From positions 2,108,001 through 2,172,000 of the forward strand of contig NZ_JADCJY010000001.1 of the NCBI RefSeq assembly GCF_014982715.1: a stretch of DNA of 64,000 bases. The letters are read 5' to 3'. Source of the stretch: Gallalistipes aquisgranensis. GTDB taxonomy: Bacteria; Bacteroidota; Bacteroidia; Bacteroidales; Rikenellaceae. Numbering within the stretch: the first letter of the stretch is position 1; each line of letters begins with the position of its first letter. A model generated the notes under the pieces. It had not been told where the DNA came from and made no database searches. It saw nothing but the letters and a program-made list of their open reading frames with translations. Both the position numbers and the translations under genes were made by a program. This document shows, one piece after another, positions 44,002 through 54,935 of this stretch.

Positions 44002-44084
44002 AATCAACAAAAAATACTCCCAATTTCAAACGCAAAAATAGTTTTTATTATTATGAAAACGCTATTTTTACGAAAAATAATGCG

Positions 44085-45188
44085 ATGCTGGAGGCGGAAT
44101 GGATACGGAGGCAGGCCCTCGGAATAGGATTCGACGACTGCGGAGTGGCCCGTTGCAGACGACTGGACGAACGGGCGGAGGGATTCTCTGCGTGGCTGGC
44201 CGAGGGCAATCATGCCGGACTGGGCTACCTGGAGCGCCACGCGGACAAACGCCTCGACCCCGCCCTGCTCGTAGAGGGAGCCCGCACGGTGGTCGTCTGC
44301 CTGGTCTCCTGCAACAACGGGGCCTGGCAGGAGAGCTGCCGCCCGGTCCCCGATCCCGCCCGCCCGTGGGAACCCTACCCCCGCATCGCCTCCTACGCCC
44401 TGGCACGCGACTACCACACGACCATCCGGGAGATGCTGACCGCCCTGCTCGACGCCGTCCGCCGGCGCTATCCCGGCGTCACGGGCCGCTGCTTCACCGA
44501 CACGGCCCCGCTGATGGAGAAGAGCTGGGCTGCGGAGGCCGGACTGGGTTGGATCGGCAAGAACTCCCTGCTCGTCTCTCCCCGATTCGGCTCGTTCGTC
44601 CTGCTGGGCGAGGCGGTGCTCGACGCCCCCGCCGACCACTACGACACGCCGTTCGCCGGGGAGCGGTGCGGCACCTGCCGGCGCTGCATGGATGCCTGTC
44701 CGAACGGTGCGATCACGGCTCCGCGCCGGCTCGATCTGCGGCGCTGCATCTCGCGCCTGACGATCGAACGTCCCGCCCCGGCCGACGCACCCCGTCCGGC
44801 ATCTCCCGCCACCAGGCCTGCGGAACATCCCGTTTCCACGGAAACAGCCCCCGGACACTCCCCCGTCCCGCCGGCCGACACTCCGGCCGCGCTTTCCGCG
44901 AACGCCCCCGTTCCGCCCCCCGGAGGGACCGCGCAGAGCCCTCCGGACGTACCCGGCCTGCACGGCTGGCTCTTCGGCTGCGACCTGTGCCAAAGCGTCT
45001 GTCCCTACAACCGCCAGGCCCCCCGGTTCACCCACCCGGCATTCGCCCCGCTTTTCCGGCCCGACGAAATGACGCGCGAGACCTGGCTCGCCCTTTCCGC
45101 CGCGGCGTTCCGGACCCGCATGGGCACCACCCCGCTCGTCCGCTGCGGGCTGGAAAACCTGCAGCTGCGACTGATCCGCCGCGACTGA
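44085..45188 (+). CDS. queG: epoxyqueuosine reductase (QueG) with Pro/Ala-rich insert
   Basis: This 367-residue enzyme does the last step of queuosine synthesis in tRNA, reducing epoxyqueuosine with cobalamin and two 4Fe-4S clusters. It shows TDTAPLMEKSWAAEAGLGWIGKN, the first cluster CGTCRRCMDACPNGAI and the second CDLCQSVCPYN. Between CISRLTIE and LHGWLFGCD the normal short link is replaced by about 60 residues rich in Pro, Ala, Ser and Thr (about 230-290), likely a disordered loop. Its function is otherwise expected to be intact. Confidence 0.92.
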   Translation: MLEAEWIRRQALGIGFDDCGVARCRRLDERAEGFSAWLAEGNHAGLGYLERHADKRLDPALLVEGARTVVVCLVSCNNGAWQESCRPVPDPARPWEPYPRIASYALARDYHTTIREMLTALLDAVRRRYPGVTGRCFTDTAPLMEKSWAAEAGLGWIGKNSLLVSPRFGSFVLLGEAVLDAPADHYDTPFAGERCGTCRRCMDACPNGAITAPRRLDLRRCISRLTIERPAPADAPRPASPATRPAEHPVSTETAPGHSPVPPADTPAALSANAPVPPPGGTAQSPPDVPGLHGWLFGCDLCQSVCPYNRQAPRFTHPAFAPLFRPDEMTRETWLALSAAAFRTRMGTTPLVRCGLENLQLRLIRRD

Positions 45189-45254
45189 CACCCCGACGGG
45201 CAGACGCACACTCCGGAGGCAACCGTCCGTCCCGCCGGCTCCCGCCGAAAACAA

Positions 45255-45282
45255 AACGCCCCGGCCTTGCGACCGGGACGTT
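45255..45282. terminator. hairpin between queG and pckA
   Basis: The arms AACGCCCCGG and CCGGGACGTT form an imperfect stem between two convergent genes. Confidence 0.5.
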
Positions 45283-45313
45283 CCGTCCTTAAACTTATTC
45301 CAGATTACATTGA

Positions 45314-46921
<1,608 letters not shown>

Positions 46922-46962
46922 AATCAAACTATTTTTAGTTAATACATCTTCTTTTCCGGATG

Positions 46963-46996
46963 CAAAGGTATAAAAAGTTTTGTATTGTTACACAAA
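46963..46996 (-). promoter_or_regulatory. promoter of pckA
   Basis: TTTG (46996-46993) and TACCTTTG (46970-46963) on the minus strand are 22 bases apart, slightly more than the usual 19-21. The leader is about 35 bases. Confidence 0.6.
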
Positions 46997-47165
46997 TAAC
47001 AGTAGTTTTTTAAATTTTTTTCTAAATTAATTTTCCGTGTTGCTTTTCCGCCCCGCAGAGACCCCGCAGGGTGCTATCCGAAAGGTCCGTTCCGCTTTTT
47101 CTCCCGCCCCGTGCAATATTTCCCGGGAATTTCCCTTTCTTTGACAAGGAAAACACGAAACGGGC

Positions 47166-48311
47166 ATGGCCGGACTCTACATACATATCCCCTTCTGCAA
47201 ACAGTTGTGCCACTACTGCGACTTCTTCTCCTGCATATCCCTTGCCAAAACCGGCCCCGTGCTGGAGGCCCTGCTCCGGGAGATGGAGCTGCGGCGGCGG
47301 TTTCTGCCCGGCGACAGCCTCTCCACGTTCTACGTCGGCGGAGGCACCCCTTCGGTCTACGCTCCGCAGGAACTCGGCCGGCTGACGGCCCGGGCCCGGG
47401 AACTGTGGGACTGCACCGGACTGGAGGAGTCCACCGTGGAGGTGAATCCGGACGACCTCTCGCCCGCCTGCCTCGACGGGCTGCTGCGGGCCGGGTTCGA
47501 CCGGCTGAGTATCGGCATCCAGTCCTTCGTCGACCGCGACCTGCGGCTGATGAACCGCCGCCACACGGCCGAAGGAGCCGAAAAGGCGGTGCGGGAGGCG
47601 CAGCGGGCCGGATTCGGCAACATCTCGATCGACCTGATCTACGGTATCCCCGGCATGAGCGACCGGGAGTGGAGGGATAACCTGGAGCGGGCGCTCTCAC
47701 TGGAGGTCCAACACATCTCGGCCTACCACCTGACCGTCGAACCCCGCACGGTCTTCGGCCGCCGGGCCGCACAGGGGAAATTCACACCCGTGGACGAAGA
47801 GACCAGCCAGCGGCAGTACCTCACGCTCCACCGCACGCTCACCGCCGCCGGATACGAACACTACGAAATCTCCAACTTCGCCCGGCCTGGCCGCCGTTCG
47901 CGCCACAACAGCGCCTACTGGACGGGCGAACCCTATCTGGGAATCGGTCCCTCGGCCCACTCCTACGACGGACGGCGCCGCAGCTGGAGCCCCCCTTCCC
48001 TCGCCCGCTACCTCGGGGAGCTGGAGGAGGGGACTCTCTACGAAGAGGAGACGCTCACCGAGGAGGAACGGTACGACGAACTGGTGATGGTCTCCCTGCG
48101 CCGGGCCGAGGGAGTGGACACCGCCGAACTGGAACGCCGGTTCGGGGCACGCAAATTGTGTTATTTCGAGGAGTCGGCCCACCGTTTCGTGGAGGCCGGC
48201 ATACTGGAACACACGGGCGGCCGCTACCGTCTCCGGCCCGAGGAGTACCTCGTGTCGGACGGCGTGATCTGCGAACTGTTCTGGCCCGGAGACGGGGAGA
48301 CGCATACATAA
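47166..48311 (+). CDS. hemW: HemW-type radical SAM protein
   Basis: This 381-residue cytoplasmic protein has the cluster motif CKQLCHYCDF (Cys11, Cys15, Cys18), YVGGGTPS, SIGIQSF and the C-terminal HemN-like domain. HemW proteins are homologous to coproporphyrinogen oxidase HemN but are heme chaperones. The lack of the HemN N-terminal extension and the short CDF entry favour HemW. It is a single gene before the glycogen cluster. Confidence 0.88.
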   Translation: MAGLYIHIPFCKQLCHYCDFFSCISLAKTGPVLEALLREMELRRRFLPGDSLSTFYVGGGTPSVYAPQELGRLTARARELWDCTGLEESTVEVNPDDLSPACLDGLLRAGFDRLSIGIQSFVDRDLRLMNRRHTAEGAEKAVREAQRAGFGNISIDLIYGIPGMSDREWRDNLERALSLEVQHISAYHLTVEPRTVFGRRAAQGKFTPVDEETSQRQYLTLHRTLTAAGYEHYEISNFARPGRRSRHNSAYWTGEPYLGIGPSAHSYDGRRRSWSPPSLARYLGELEEGTLYEEETLTEEERYDELVMVSLRRAEGVDTAELERRFGARKLCYFEESAHRFVEAGILEHTGGRYRLRPEEYLVSDGVICELFWPGDGETHT

Positions 48312-48348
48312 TAATAAGAAAAACCGTGACAGGAAGTCAAAAAATTCC

Positions 48349-48356
48349 TAATTTTG
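48349..48356 (+). promoter_or_regulatory. -7 box of the glycogen cluster
   Basis: TAATTTTG matches TAnnTTTG, 35 bases before the ATG at 48391. A -33 TTTG is not evident. Confidence 0.45.
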
Positions 48357-48390
48357 CACCCTCGACCATTCGCATCTAAACACATGAAAT

Positions 48391-51300
48391 ATGACCGCAT
48401 GTAACGGAACCAAAGAGAAGCCCGACTACCTGTTCGAGGTGAGTTGGGAAGTATGCAACAAGGTGGGCGGCATCCACACCGTCGTCGCGACCAAAGCGCT
48501 GACCATGTCCCAGACCCTGGGCGACCGCTATATCCTGATCGGACCCGACATCCACCGGGAAGGGACCAATCCCGAATTCGAAGAGGACCCGAGCCTGCTC
48601 AAGAACTGGAAACAAATGGTCTATAACGACGGTCTCCGCGTCAAGGTGGGCCGCTGGAAAGTAAAGGGCAACCCGCTCGTGGTGCTGGTGGACTTCAGTT
48701 CGTTCATCCCCCAGAAGGACGAAATCCTGAAATTCCTCTGGGAGACCTACCGCGTGGATTCGATTAGCGGACAGTGGGACTACATCGAACCGGTCCTCTT
48801 CGGCTACGCGGCCGCCAAGGTGATCGAGAGCTACGTGGAAACCTTCTGCGCCTCGACCGACAAGGTGGCGGCCCACTTCCACGAGTGGATGACCAGCAGC
48901 GGCGGACTCTACCTGCGCAAGTTCTCGCCCTATATCGCCACGGTCTTCACCACCCACGCCACGGTGATGGGCCGTTCGCTGGCCGGCAACGGCCTGCCCC
49001 TGTACGGCAACCTGACCCGTTTCAACGCCGACGAGTACGCCCGCCAGTTCAACGTGGTGGCCAAGCACTCCCTCGAAAAGACGGCGGCCAACTACTACGA
49101 CGCCTTTCTCACGGTGAGCGATATCACGGCCCGCGAATGCAAATACCTGCTCGGACGCGAGGTGCATCTGGTGACGCCGAACGGTTTCGAGGACGACTTC
49201 GTATGGGAGGCCCCCGTACTGGAACAGAAACGGAAAGAGGCCCGCGAGGCGATGATCCGCGTGGCGGAAGCCTGCCTGGACTGCAAGTTCGAACGGGAAC
49301 CGCTGATCGTGGGCACCAGCGGCCGCTATGAATTCAAGAACAAAGGGCTCGACGTCTTCATGGATTCGCTCAAGAAACTGGCCGAAAACGACGGACTGGA
49401 GCGCGACGTGCTGGCCTACATCACCGTACCGGCCGGCAACGAGGGTCCCCGCAAGGACCTGAGGGCCCATCTGGACGACCCGTCCAACCCGATCGACCGC
49501 AACCAAAATCCGCACACGACCCACTATCTGTCGGCTCCGGATTGGGACCCGATCCTCAACGCGATGAAGGACAGCCGGCTGCTCGACCCCGCCTGCCGGG
49601 TGAAGGTGATCTTCGTTCCCACCTACCTCGACGAGCACGACGGCATCTTCGACAGGCACTACTACGAGCTGCTGGCCGGCATGGACGTCACGGTCTTCGC
49701 CTCCTACTACGAACCGTGGGGCTACACCCCGCTGGAGAGCGTGGCTTTCGGCGTGCCGACCGTCACCACGTCGCTGGCCGGATTCGGCCTGTGGGTGGAC
49801 CGCCACGACAAGGAGCACAAAGGCGTGGAGGTGATCCGCCGCACGGACACGAACGACTCCGAGGTGGTGGAGGCCATCGCCGCCTCGCTGCGCCGTTTCG
49901 CCGGCATGAGCGCCGAAGAGTACGCCGGGTACCGCGAATCGGCCGCGGCCATCGCCAGGACGGCCCTGTGGGAGAACCTGATCGAATTCTACTGCCAAGC
50001 CTACGAACTCGCCCTGCAGAATGCCGTGGCCCGCACCAATCGCGTGGCCTACGAGGGGGGCGGCAACTATACCGAACAGATCAATTTCGTGCGCCAGCAG
50101 TTGGTGAGCAATACGCCCACCTGGACGCGTCTGATGGTGGAAAAGAGCCTGCCGGCCCGTCTTCACCCGCTGGAAATCCTGTCGCACAACCTCTGGTGGT
50201 CATGGACGCTGGGAGCCCACGAACTGTTCGAGTACATCGACAACGACCTGTGGCACGACTGCGACCGCAATCCGATCGACTTCCTCGACCGGCTCGACTA
50301 CAAGCGGCTCAAAGAGCTCGAAAAGGACGCGGAGTTTCTCGCCAAGATGGACGCCGTCTACGCCGAATTCCAGGACTACATGAAGGAGAAGGCGGAGGCC
50401 GGCGGGCCGAAGATCGCCTACTTCAGCATGGAATACGGCCTGAACAACACCCTTAAAATCTATTCGGGCGGCCTCGGCATCCTGGCCGGCGACTATCTCA
50501 AGGAAGCCAGCGACAAGAACGTGCCGATGGTGGCCGTAGGACTGCTCTACCGCTACGGATACTTCACGCAGCGCCTCTCCGCACAAGGAGCCCAGGAGGC
50601 CAGCTACGAGGCGCAGAACTTCTACAAGCTGCCCATCTCACCCGCCCGCGACGCCGAAGGCAACTGGTGCAGCATCCACATCGCCTTCCCGGGACGGACG
50701 ATCACGGCCCGCATCTGGAAATGCGAAGTGGGCCGCACGGACCTCTACCTGCTCGACACCGACCACGACCTGAACCTGGACGAAGACCGCCAGATCACCC
50801 ACTACCTCTACGGAGGCGACTGGGAGAACCGGCTCAAACAGGAGATCCTGCTCGGCATCGGAGGCATCCGGGCCCTCAACGAACTGGGCATCCACCAGGA
50901 CGTCTACCACTGCAACGAAGGCCACGCGGCCTTCATGGGCATCGAACGGATCAACAACCTGATCGGCAAGCACAAGCTCTCGTTCAGCGAAGCGCTGGAG
51001 GTGGTGCGCTCCTCGTCGCTCTTCACCACGCACACGCCGGTTCCGGCCGGACACGACGCCTTCCCCGAGTCGATGATCCGCCAGTACATGTCGCACTACC
51101 CCGACCGGCTGGGCGTGACATGGGAACAGTTCATCAACCTCGGCAAGACCAAGCCCAACGATCCGAACGAGAAGTTCTCGATGAGCTTCCTGGCCTGCAA
51201 CCTCTGCCAGGAGGTGAACGGCGTGAGCTGGCTGCACGGCGAGGTGAGCAAGGAGATCCTGGGCGGCATGTGGCCCGGCTACTTCAAGGACGAACTCCAC

Positions 51301-52650
51301 ATCGGCTACGTCACCAACGGCGTGCACTTCCCCACCTGGACGGCACCCAACCTCCGCAGGCTCTATGCCCGGTACTTCCCGGAAGGGTTCCGCCGGCACG
51401 ACTACGACATCGCCGCCTGGCAGAAGGTGCACGAGATCCGGGACGAGGAGCTGTGGAGCGAACGCATGGTCCTCAAGGACAAACTCATCCAGCATATCCG
51501 CAAACGGATGGCCGACCCCTCGCAGGCGGTCTTCACTTCGCCGGGCCAGATGGTCCGCAGCATCGAGGCCTTCAAGCCCGACGTGCTGACCATCGGTTTC
51601 GCCCGCCGGTTCGCCACCTACAAACGGGCCAACCTTCTCTTCACGAACCTCGACCGGCTCGACGCCATCGTCAACAACCCGGAACGCCCCGTGCAGTTCG
51701 TCTTCGCGGGCAAGGCGCATCCGAACGACAAGCCGGGACAGGACCTCATCAAACGCGTGGTGGAGGTGGCGGCCATGCCCCGTTTCGCCGGCAAGATCAT
51801 CTTCCTGCAGAACTACGACATGGAGCTGGCCCGCAGGATGGTGCAGGGCGTGGACGTATGGCTCAACACCCCGACCCGCCCGCTGGAGGCCTCGGGCACC
51901 AGCGGCGAGAAGGCCGTAATGAACGGCGTGCTGCAATTCAGCGTACTCGACGGCTGGTGGGTGGAAGGCTACCGGAAAGGGGCCGGCTGGATGCTGCCGA
52001 TGGAGCGGACCTTCACCGACCAGAATTTCCAGAACGACCTGGACGCCGAAATCATCTACACCACCATCGAGGAGGAGATCGCCCCCATGTACTACAAACG
52101 GGACGAACAGAACATTCCCTACGAGTGGATGCGGGCCGTCAAGAGCTGCATCGCGGACATCGCGGCCAACTTCACGACCAACCGCATGCTGCGCGATTAC
52201 GAGGAGCGTTTCTACGGCAAGCTCTGCGAGCGTCACCGGACGATGGTCGCCGCCGACTTCACGCTGGCCCGCGAAATCGCCGCCTGGAAACGAAGGGTCA
52301 GCAACTCGTGGGACAAGGTGAACATCCTCACCGTCAAACAGCTCGACATGGGCAAGGAGGCCATCAAACTGGGCAACCCCTACCATATCGAGGTGACGGT
52401 GGACGTGGACGGGCTCCGTCCGCAGGACATCGGCGTGGAACTGATCGTGGCCAGCCAGATCGACGAAGGCAAGGTGAAGATCGTGGACACCAAACAGCTC
52501 GAACTGATCGGCAGCGAAGGCAGCCACGCCACCTACGCCGTGGATTCGGTGCCCGACCGCAGCGGCACGTTCGACATGGCGCTGAGAGTCTACCCCAAGA
52601 ACGACAAACTGCCCCACCGCATGGACTTCGCGCTGGTGAAATGGGCATAG
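48391..52650 (+). CDS. fused glycogen synthase (GT3) and alpha-glucan phosphorylase (GT35)
   Basis: This 1,419-residue protein joins two enzymes. Residues about 1-560 are a GT3 glycogen synthase (FEVSWEVCNKVGGIHTV, GPDIHREG, and the acidic catalytic YYEPWGYTPLES). Residues about 575-1300 are a GT35 alpha-glucan phosphorylase (AYFSMEYGLNNTLKIYSGGLGILAGDYLKEASD, and the pyridoxal-phosphate lysine in SGTSGEKAVMNG). A beta domain follows. Synthesis and phosphorolysis in one chain is known in Bacteroidetes but biologically striking. It leads a cluster with debranching, GT4 and GH57 genes. Confidence 0.92.
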   Translation: MTACNGTKEKPDYLFEVSWEVCNKVGGIHTVVATKALTMSQTLGDRYILIGPDIHREGTNPEFEEDPSLLKNWKQMVYNDGLRVKVGRWKVKGNPLVVLVDFSSFIPQKDEILKFLWETYRVDSISGQWDYIEPVLFGYAAAKVIESYVETFCASTDKVAAHFHEWMTSSGGLYLRKFSPYIATVFTTHATVMGRSLAGNGLPLYGNLTRFNADEYARQFNVVAKHSLEKTAANYYDAFLTVSDITARECKYLLGREVHLVTPNGFEDDFVWEAPVLEQKRKEAREAMIRVAEACLDCKFEREPLIVGTSGRYEFKNKGLDVFMDSLKKLAENDGLERDVLAYITVPAGNEGPRKDLRAHLDDPSNPIDRNQNPHTTHYLSAPDWDPILNAMKDSRLLDPACRVKVIFVPTYLDEHDGIFDRHYYELLAGMDVTVFASYYEPWGYTPLESVAFGVPTVTTSLAGFGLWVDRHDKEHKGVEVIRRTDTNDSEVVEAIAASLRRFAGMSAEEYAGYRESAAAIARTALWENLIEFYCQAYELALQNAVARTNRVAYEGGGNYTEQINFVRQQLVSNTPTWTRLMVEKSLPARLHPLEILSHNLWWSWTLGAHELFEYIDNDLWHDCDRNPIDFLDRLDYKRLKELEKDAEFLAKMDAVYAEFQDYMKEKAEAGGPKIAYFSMEYGLNNTLKIYSGGLGILAGDYLKEASDKNVPMVAVGLLYRYGYFTQRLSAQGAQEASYEAQNFYKLPISPARDAEGNWCSIHIAFPGRTITARIWKCEVGRTDLYLLDTDHDLNLDEDRQITHYLYGGDWENRLKQEILLGIGGIRALNELGIHQDVYHCNEGHAAFMGIERINNLIGKHKLSFSEALEVVRSSSLFTTHTPVPAGHDAFPESMIRQYMSHYPDRLGVTWEQFINLGKTKPNDPNEKFSMSFLACNLCQEVNGVSWLHGEVSKEILGGMWPGYFKDELHIGYVTNGVHFPTWTAPNLRRLYARYFPEGFRRHDYDIAAWQKVHEIRDEELWSERMVLKDKLIQHIRKRMADPSQAVFTSPGQMVRSIEAFKPDVLTIGFARRFATYKRANLLFTNLDRLDAIVNNPERPVQFVFAGKAHPNDKPGQDLIKRVVEVAAMPRFAGKIIFLQNYDMELARRMVQGVDVWLNTPTRPLEASGTSGEKAVMNGVLQFSVLDGWWVEGYRKGAGWMLPMERTFTDQNFQNDLDAEIIYTTIEEEIAPMYYKRDEQNIPYEWMRAVKSCIADIAANFTTNRMLRDYEERFYGKLCERHRTMVAADFTLAREIAAWKRRVSNSWDKVNILTVKQLDMGKEAIKLGNPYHIEVTVDVDGLRPQDIGVELIVASQIDEGKVKIVDTKQLELIGSEGSHATYAVDSVPDRSGTFDMALRVYPKNDKLPHRMDFALVKWA

Positions 52651-52684
52651 GACGGCCACCGGCGCACAGCGCCGGGCCGCACGC

Positions 52685-52726
52685 ACGGGAACCCCGGAGC
52701 GCCTCGAGGCGCTCCGGGGTTCCCGT
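52685..52726. terminator. 42-base perfect palindrome (terminator-like)
   Basis: The 21-base arms are exactly complementary with no spacer (centre CTCGAG at 52703-52708). RNA from either strand would fold into a very stable hairpin followed by TTTCC on the plus strand. It lies 35 bases after the synthase/phosphorylase stop. Confidence 0.75.
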
Positions 52727-52927
52727 TTCCGGACAGGAGCCGCACGAAATACGAAATAAGTCCGAAGACGACATTTACCGGCACGTTTTATGTTGGTTCC
52801 CGCAGGGTAAAACCGTACTTTTGCCCTGCCTCCCCGGCCGGTCCGGAACGGTACGGGCCGCACGCGTGCGGGGAAGGGATACGGTAAAAAAACGGGGAAA
52901 ACCGAAATAATTTATTCGCGGATACCG

Positions 52928-52958
52928 TTTGATATTTCGGGAAATTTCCTTAAATTTA
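52928..52958 (+). promoter_or_regulatory. promoter of the debranching-enzyme operon
   Basis: TTTG at 52928-52931 and TAAATTTA at 52951-52958 (one mismatch to TAnnTTTG) are 19 bases apart. The ATG at 52983 follows, and the alternative start at 52929 lies inside the promoter. Confidence 0.6.
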
Positions 52959-52982
52959 CGGGTGTCCACAAAAGAAAAAACT

Positions 52983-54935
52983 ATGTCTGTATTAAGCTTC
53001 GACAAGGACAGCCTCGGCAATCTGGAGTATTCGCTCCAGCGGGAGATGCTGAGCACCAACCGGGCGGGTGGCTACATGAGCACGACGATCGTCTGCTGCA
53101 ACACCCGGAAGTACCACGGTCTGATGGTCTGCCCGATCGGCGACGGCGAGCAGAACTACGTGCTGCTCTCCAACCTGGACGAAACCGTCATCCAGCACGA
53201 CCAGAGCTTCAACCTGGCAATCCACCGTTTTCCAGGCATCTACGAGCCCCGGGGCCACAAATACATCACCGACTTCGCCTACACCCCCACCCCCACGATC
53301 ACCTATCGCGTGGGCGGCGTGGTGCTGCGCAAGGAGATGCTGTGGATACACCGGCGCACGCAGCTGTTGATCCGCTACACGCTGCTGGACGCCCACTCCC
53401 CCACACGGCTGCGGCTGCGTCCCTTCCTCGCCTTCCGGAACATGCACGAGCTGAGCCACGCCAACATGTTCGCCGACGGACGCACCTACGCCGCGGCGGG
53501 CGGCGTACGGTGCCGGCTGTACGAGGATTTCCCGTGGCTCTACATGCAGACGAACCGGGATGCCGAATTCGTGGCGGCACCCGACTGGTACTACAACTTC
53601 GAATACGCCGAGGAGGCGCGGCGGGGCTATCCTTTCCGCGAGGACCTGCTCACGCCGGGGTATTTCGAAGCGGACATCGCCAAAGGCGAGAGCCTCATCT
53701 TCTCCTGTTCGCTGGAGGAGGTCGCCCGGGACGGCATCGAAAAAGACTTCGCGGAGGAGCTGGGACGGCGCTCCGACAAGATAGACTTCCTCTCCTGCGT
53801 GCGCCATTCGGCCCGACAGTTCATCGCCCGCAGGGGCGACCGGACGGAAGTGGTGGCCGGCTACCCGTGGTTCGGACGCTGGGGCCGCGACACCTTCATC
53901 GCCCTGCCGGGCATCACCCTCACGCAGGGCAACGTGCAGGAGTGCATGGATGTCGTGGACACCATGACCCGCGAGATGAAGGACGGGCTCTTCCCCAACA
54001 TGGGCAGCGCCTACAACTCGGTGGACGCCCCGCTGTGGTTCTTCTGGACGCTCCAGCAACTCGAAAAGCACGTGGGAGCCGAGACGATATGGAAAAAATA
54101 CGGAACGAAGATGAAGGATGTCCTCGCGGCCTACCGCCGGGGCATCGGCGGCATCATCGCCCTGCACAGCAACGGGCTCGTATGGGCTTCCGCCCCGGGC
54201 AAGGCGCTCACCTGGATGGATGCCGTGGTGGACGGCGTGCCCGTGACGGGCAGGGACGGCTATCAGGTGGAGATCAACGCCCTGTGGTACAACGCCCTGT
54301 GCTATACGCTCCATCTGGCCCACAAGTTCAGGGACAAAGCGTTCGAAAAGGAGTGGAAAGGGCAGCCGGAACTGACGAAAGCCTCGTTCATCAAAACCTT
54401 CTGGTTCCCCTCCGAACAATATCTGGCCGACTATGTGGGTACGGAAGGTCCCAATTGGTTCATCCGCCCCAACCAGATCATCGCCTGCTCGCTGCCCTAT
54501 GTCATGCTCGACCAGGAACAGATACTGGGCGTGGTGAACATCGTGCGGCAGCACCTGCTGACCCCGAAAGGGCTGCGGACGCTCTCGCCGCGCAACCCCC
54601 TCTACCAGGGGCGCTACGAAGGCGACCAGCCCGCACGCGACCGGCAGTACCACCAGGGAACGGTGTGGCCGTGGCTGCTGGAGCACTACGTCAAGACCAA
54701 TTTCGACCTGCACGGTCCGGCGTTCGTCTCCACGGCCGAGGAGATGCTGGAGGAGTTCGAGGCCTGCCTCAACGTCTACGGCATCGGGTCGATCTCCGAA
54801 ATCTGCGACGGCGATCCTCCCCATGCCCCCAAAGGGGCCATTTCGCAGGCCTGGAGCGTGGGCTCCGTGCTCCGCATCCAGGAGATGATCGAAACGTACA
54901 AAAAGAAAAAACCGCATAAAAAAGGACTGAGATGA
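52983..54935 (+). CDS. glycogen debranching enzyme (amylo-alpha-1,6-glucosidase type)
   Basis: This 650-residue cytoplasmic protein has a GDE N-terminal domain (RGGYMSTTIVCCNTRKYHGLMV-like start) and a C-terminal (alpha/alpha)6 GH133-like domain with GYPWFGRWGRDTFIALPG, DAPLWFFWTLQQLEKHVG and YHQGTVWPWLLEHYVKT. It hydrolyses branch stubs left by phosphorylase. The start was set by the promoter at 52928-52958. Its stop overlaps the start of the GT4 gene (ATGA). Confidence 0.92.
   Translation: MSVLSFDKDSLGNLEYSLQREMLSTNRAGGYMSTTIVCCNTRKYHGLMVCPIGDGEQNYVLLSNLDETVIQHDQSFNLAIHRFPGIYEPRGHKYITDFAYTPTPTITYRVGGVVLRKEMLWIHRRTQLLIRYTLLDAHSPTRLRLRPFLAFRNMHELSHANMFADGRTYAAAGGVRCRLYEDFPWLYMQTNRDAEFVAAPDWYYNFEYAEEARRGYPFREDLLTPGYFEADIAKGESLIFSCSLEEVARDGIEKDFAEELGRRSDKIDFLSCVRHSARQFIARRGDRTEVVAGYPWFGRWGRDTFIALPGITLTQGNVQECMDVVDTMTREMKDGLFPNMGSAYNSVDAPLWFFWTLQQLEKHVGAETIWKKYGTKMKDVLAAYRRGIGGIIALHSNGLVWASAPGKALTWMDAVVDGVPVTGRDGYQVEINALWYNALCYTLHLAHKFRDKAFEKEWKGQPELTKASFIKTFWFPSEQYLADYVGTEGPNWFIRPNQIIACSLPYVMLDQEQILGVVNIVRQHLLTPKGLRTLSPRNPLYQGRYEGDQPARDRQYHQGTVWPWLLEHYVKTNFDLHGPAFVSTAEEMLEEFEACLNVYGIGSISEICDGDPPHAPKGAISQAWSVGSVLRIQEMIETYKKKKPHKKGLR

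Larger units (their letters stand above)
52651..52982. other. 332-base gap inside the glycogen cluster
   Basis: No gene is seen. It holds the 42-base perfect palindrome at 52685-52726 and the promoter at 52928-52958 for the debranching enzyme. Confidence 0.65.
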
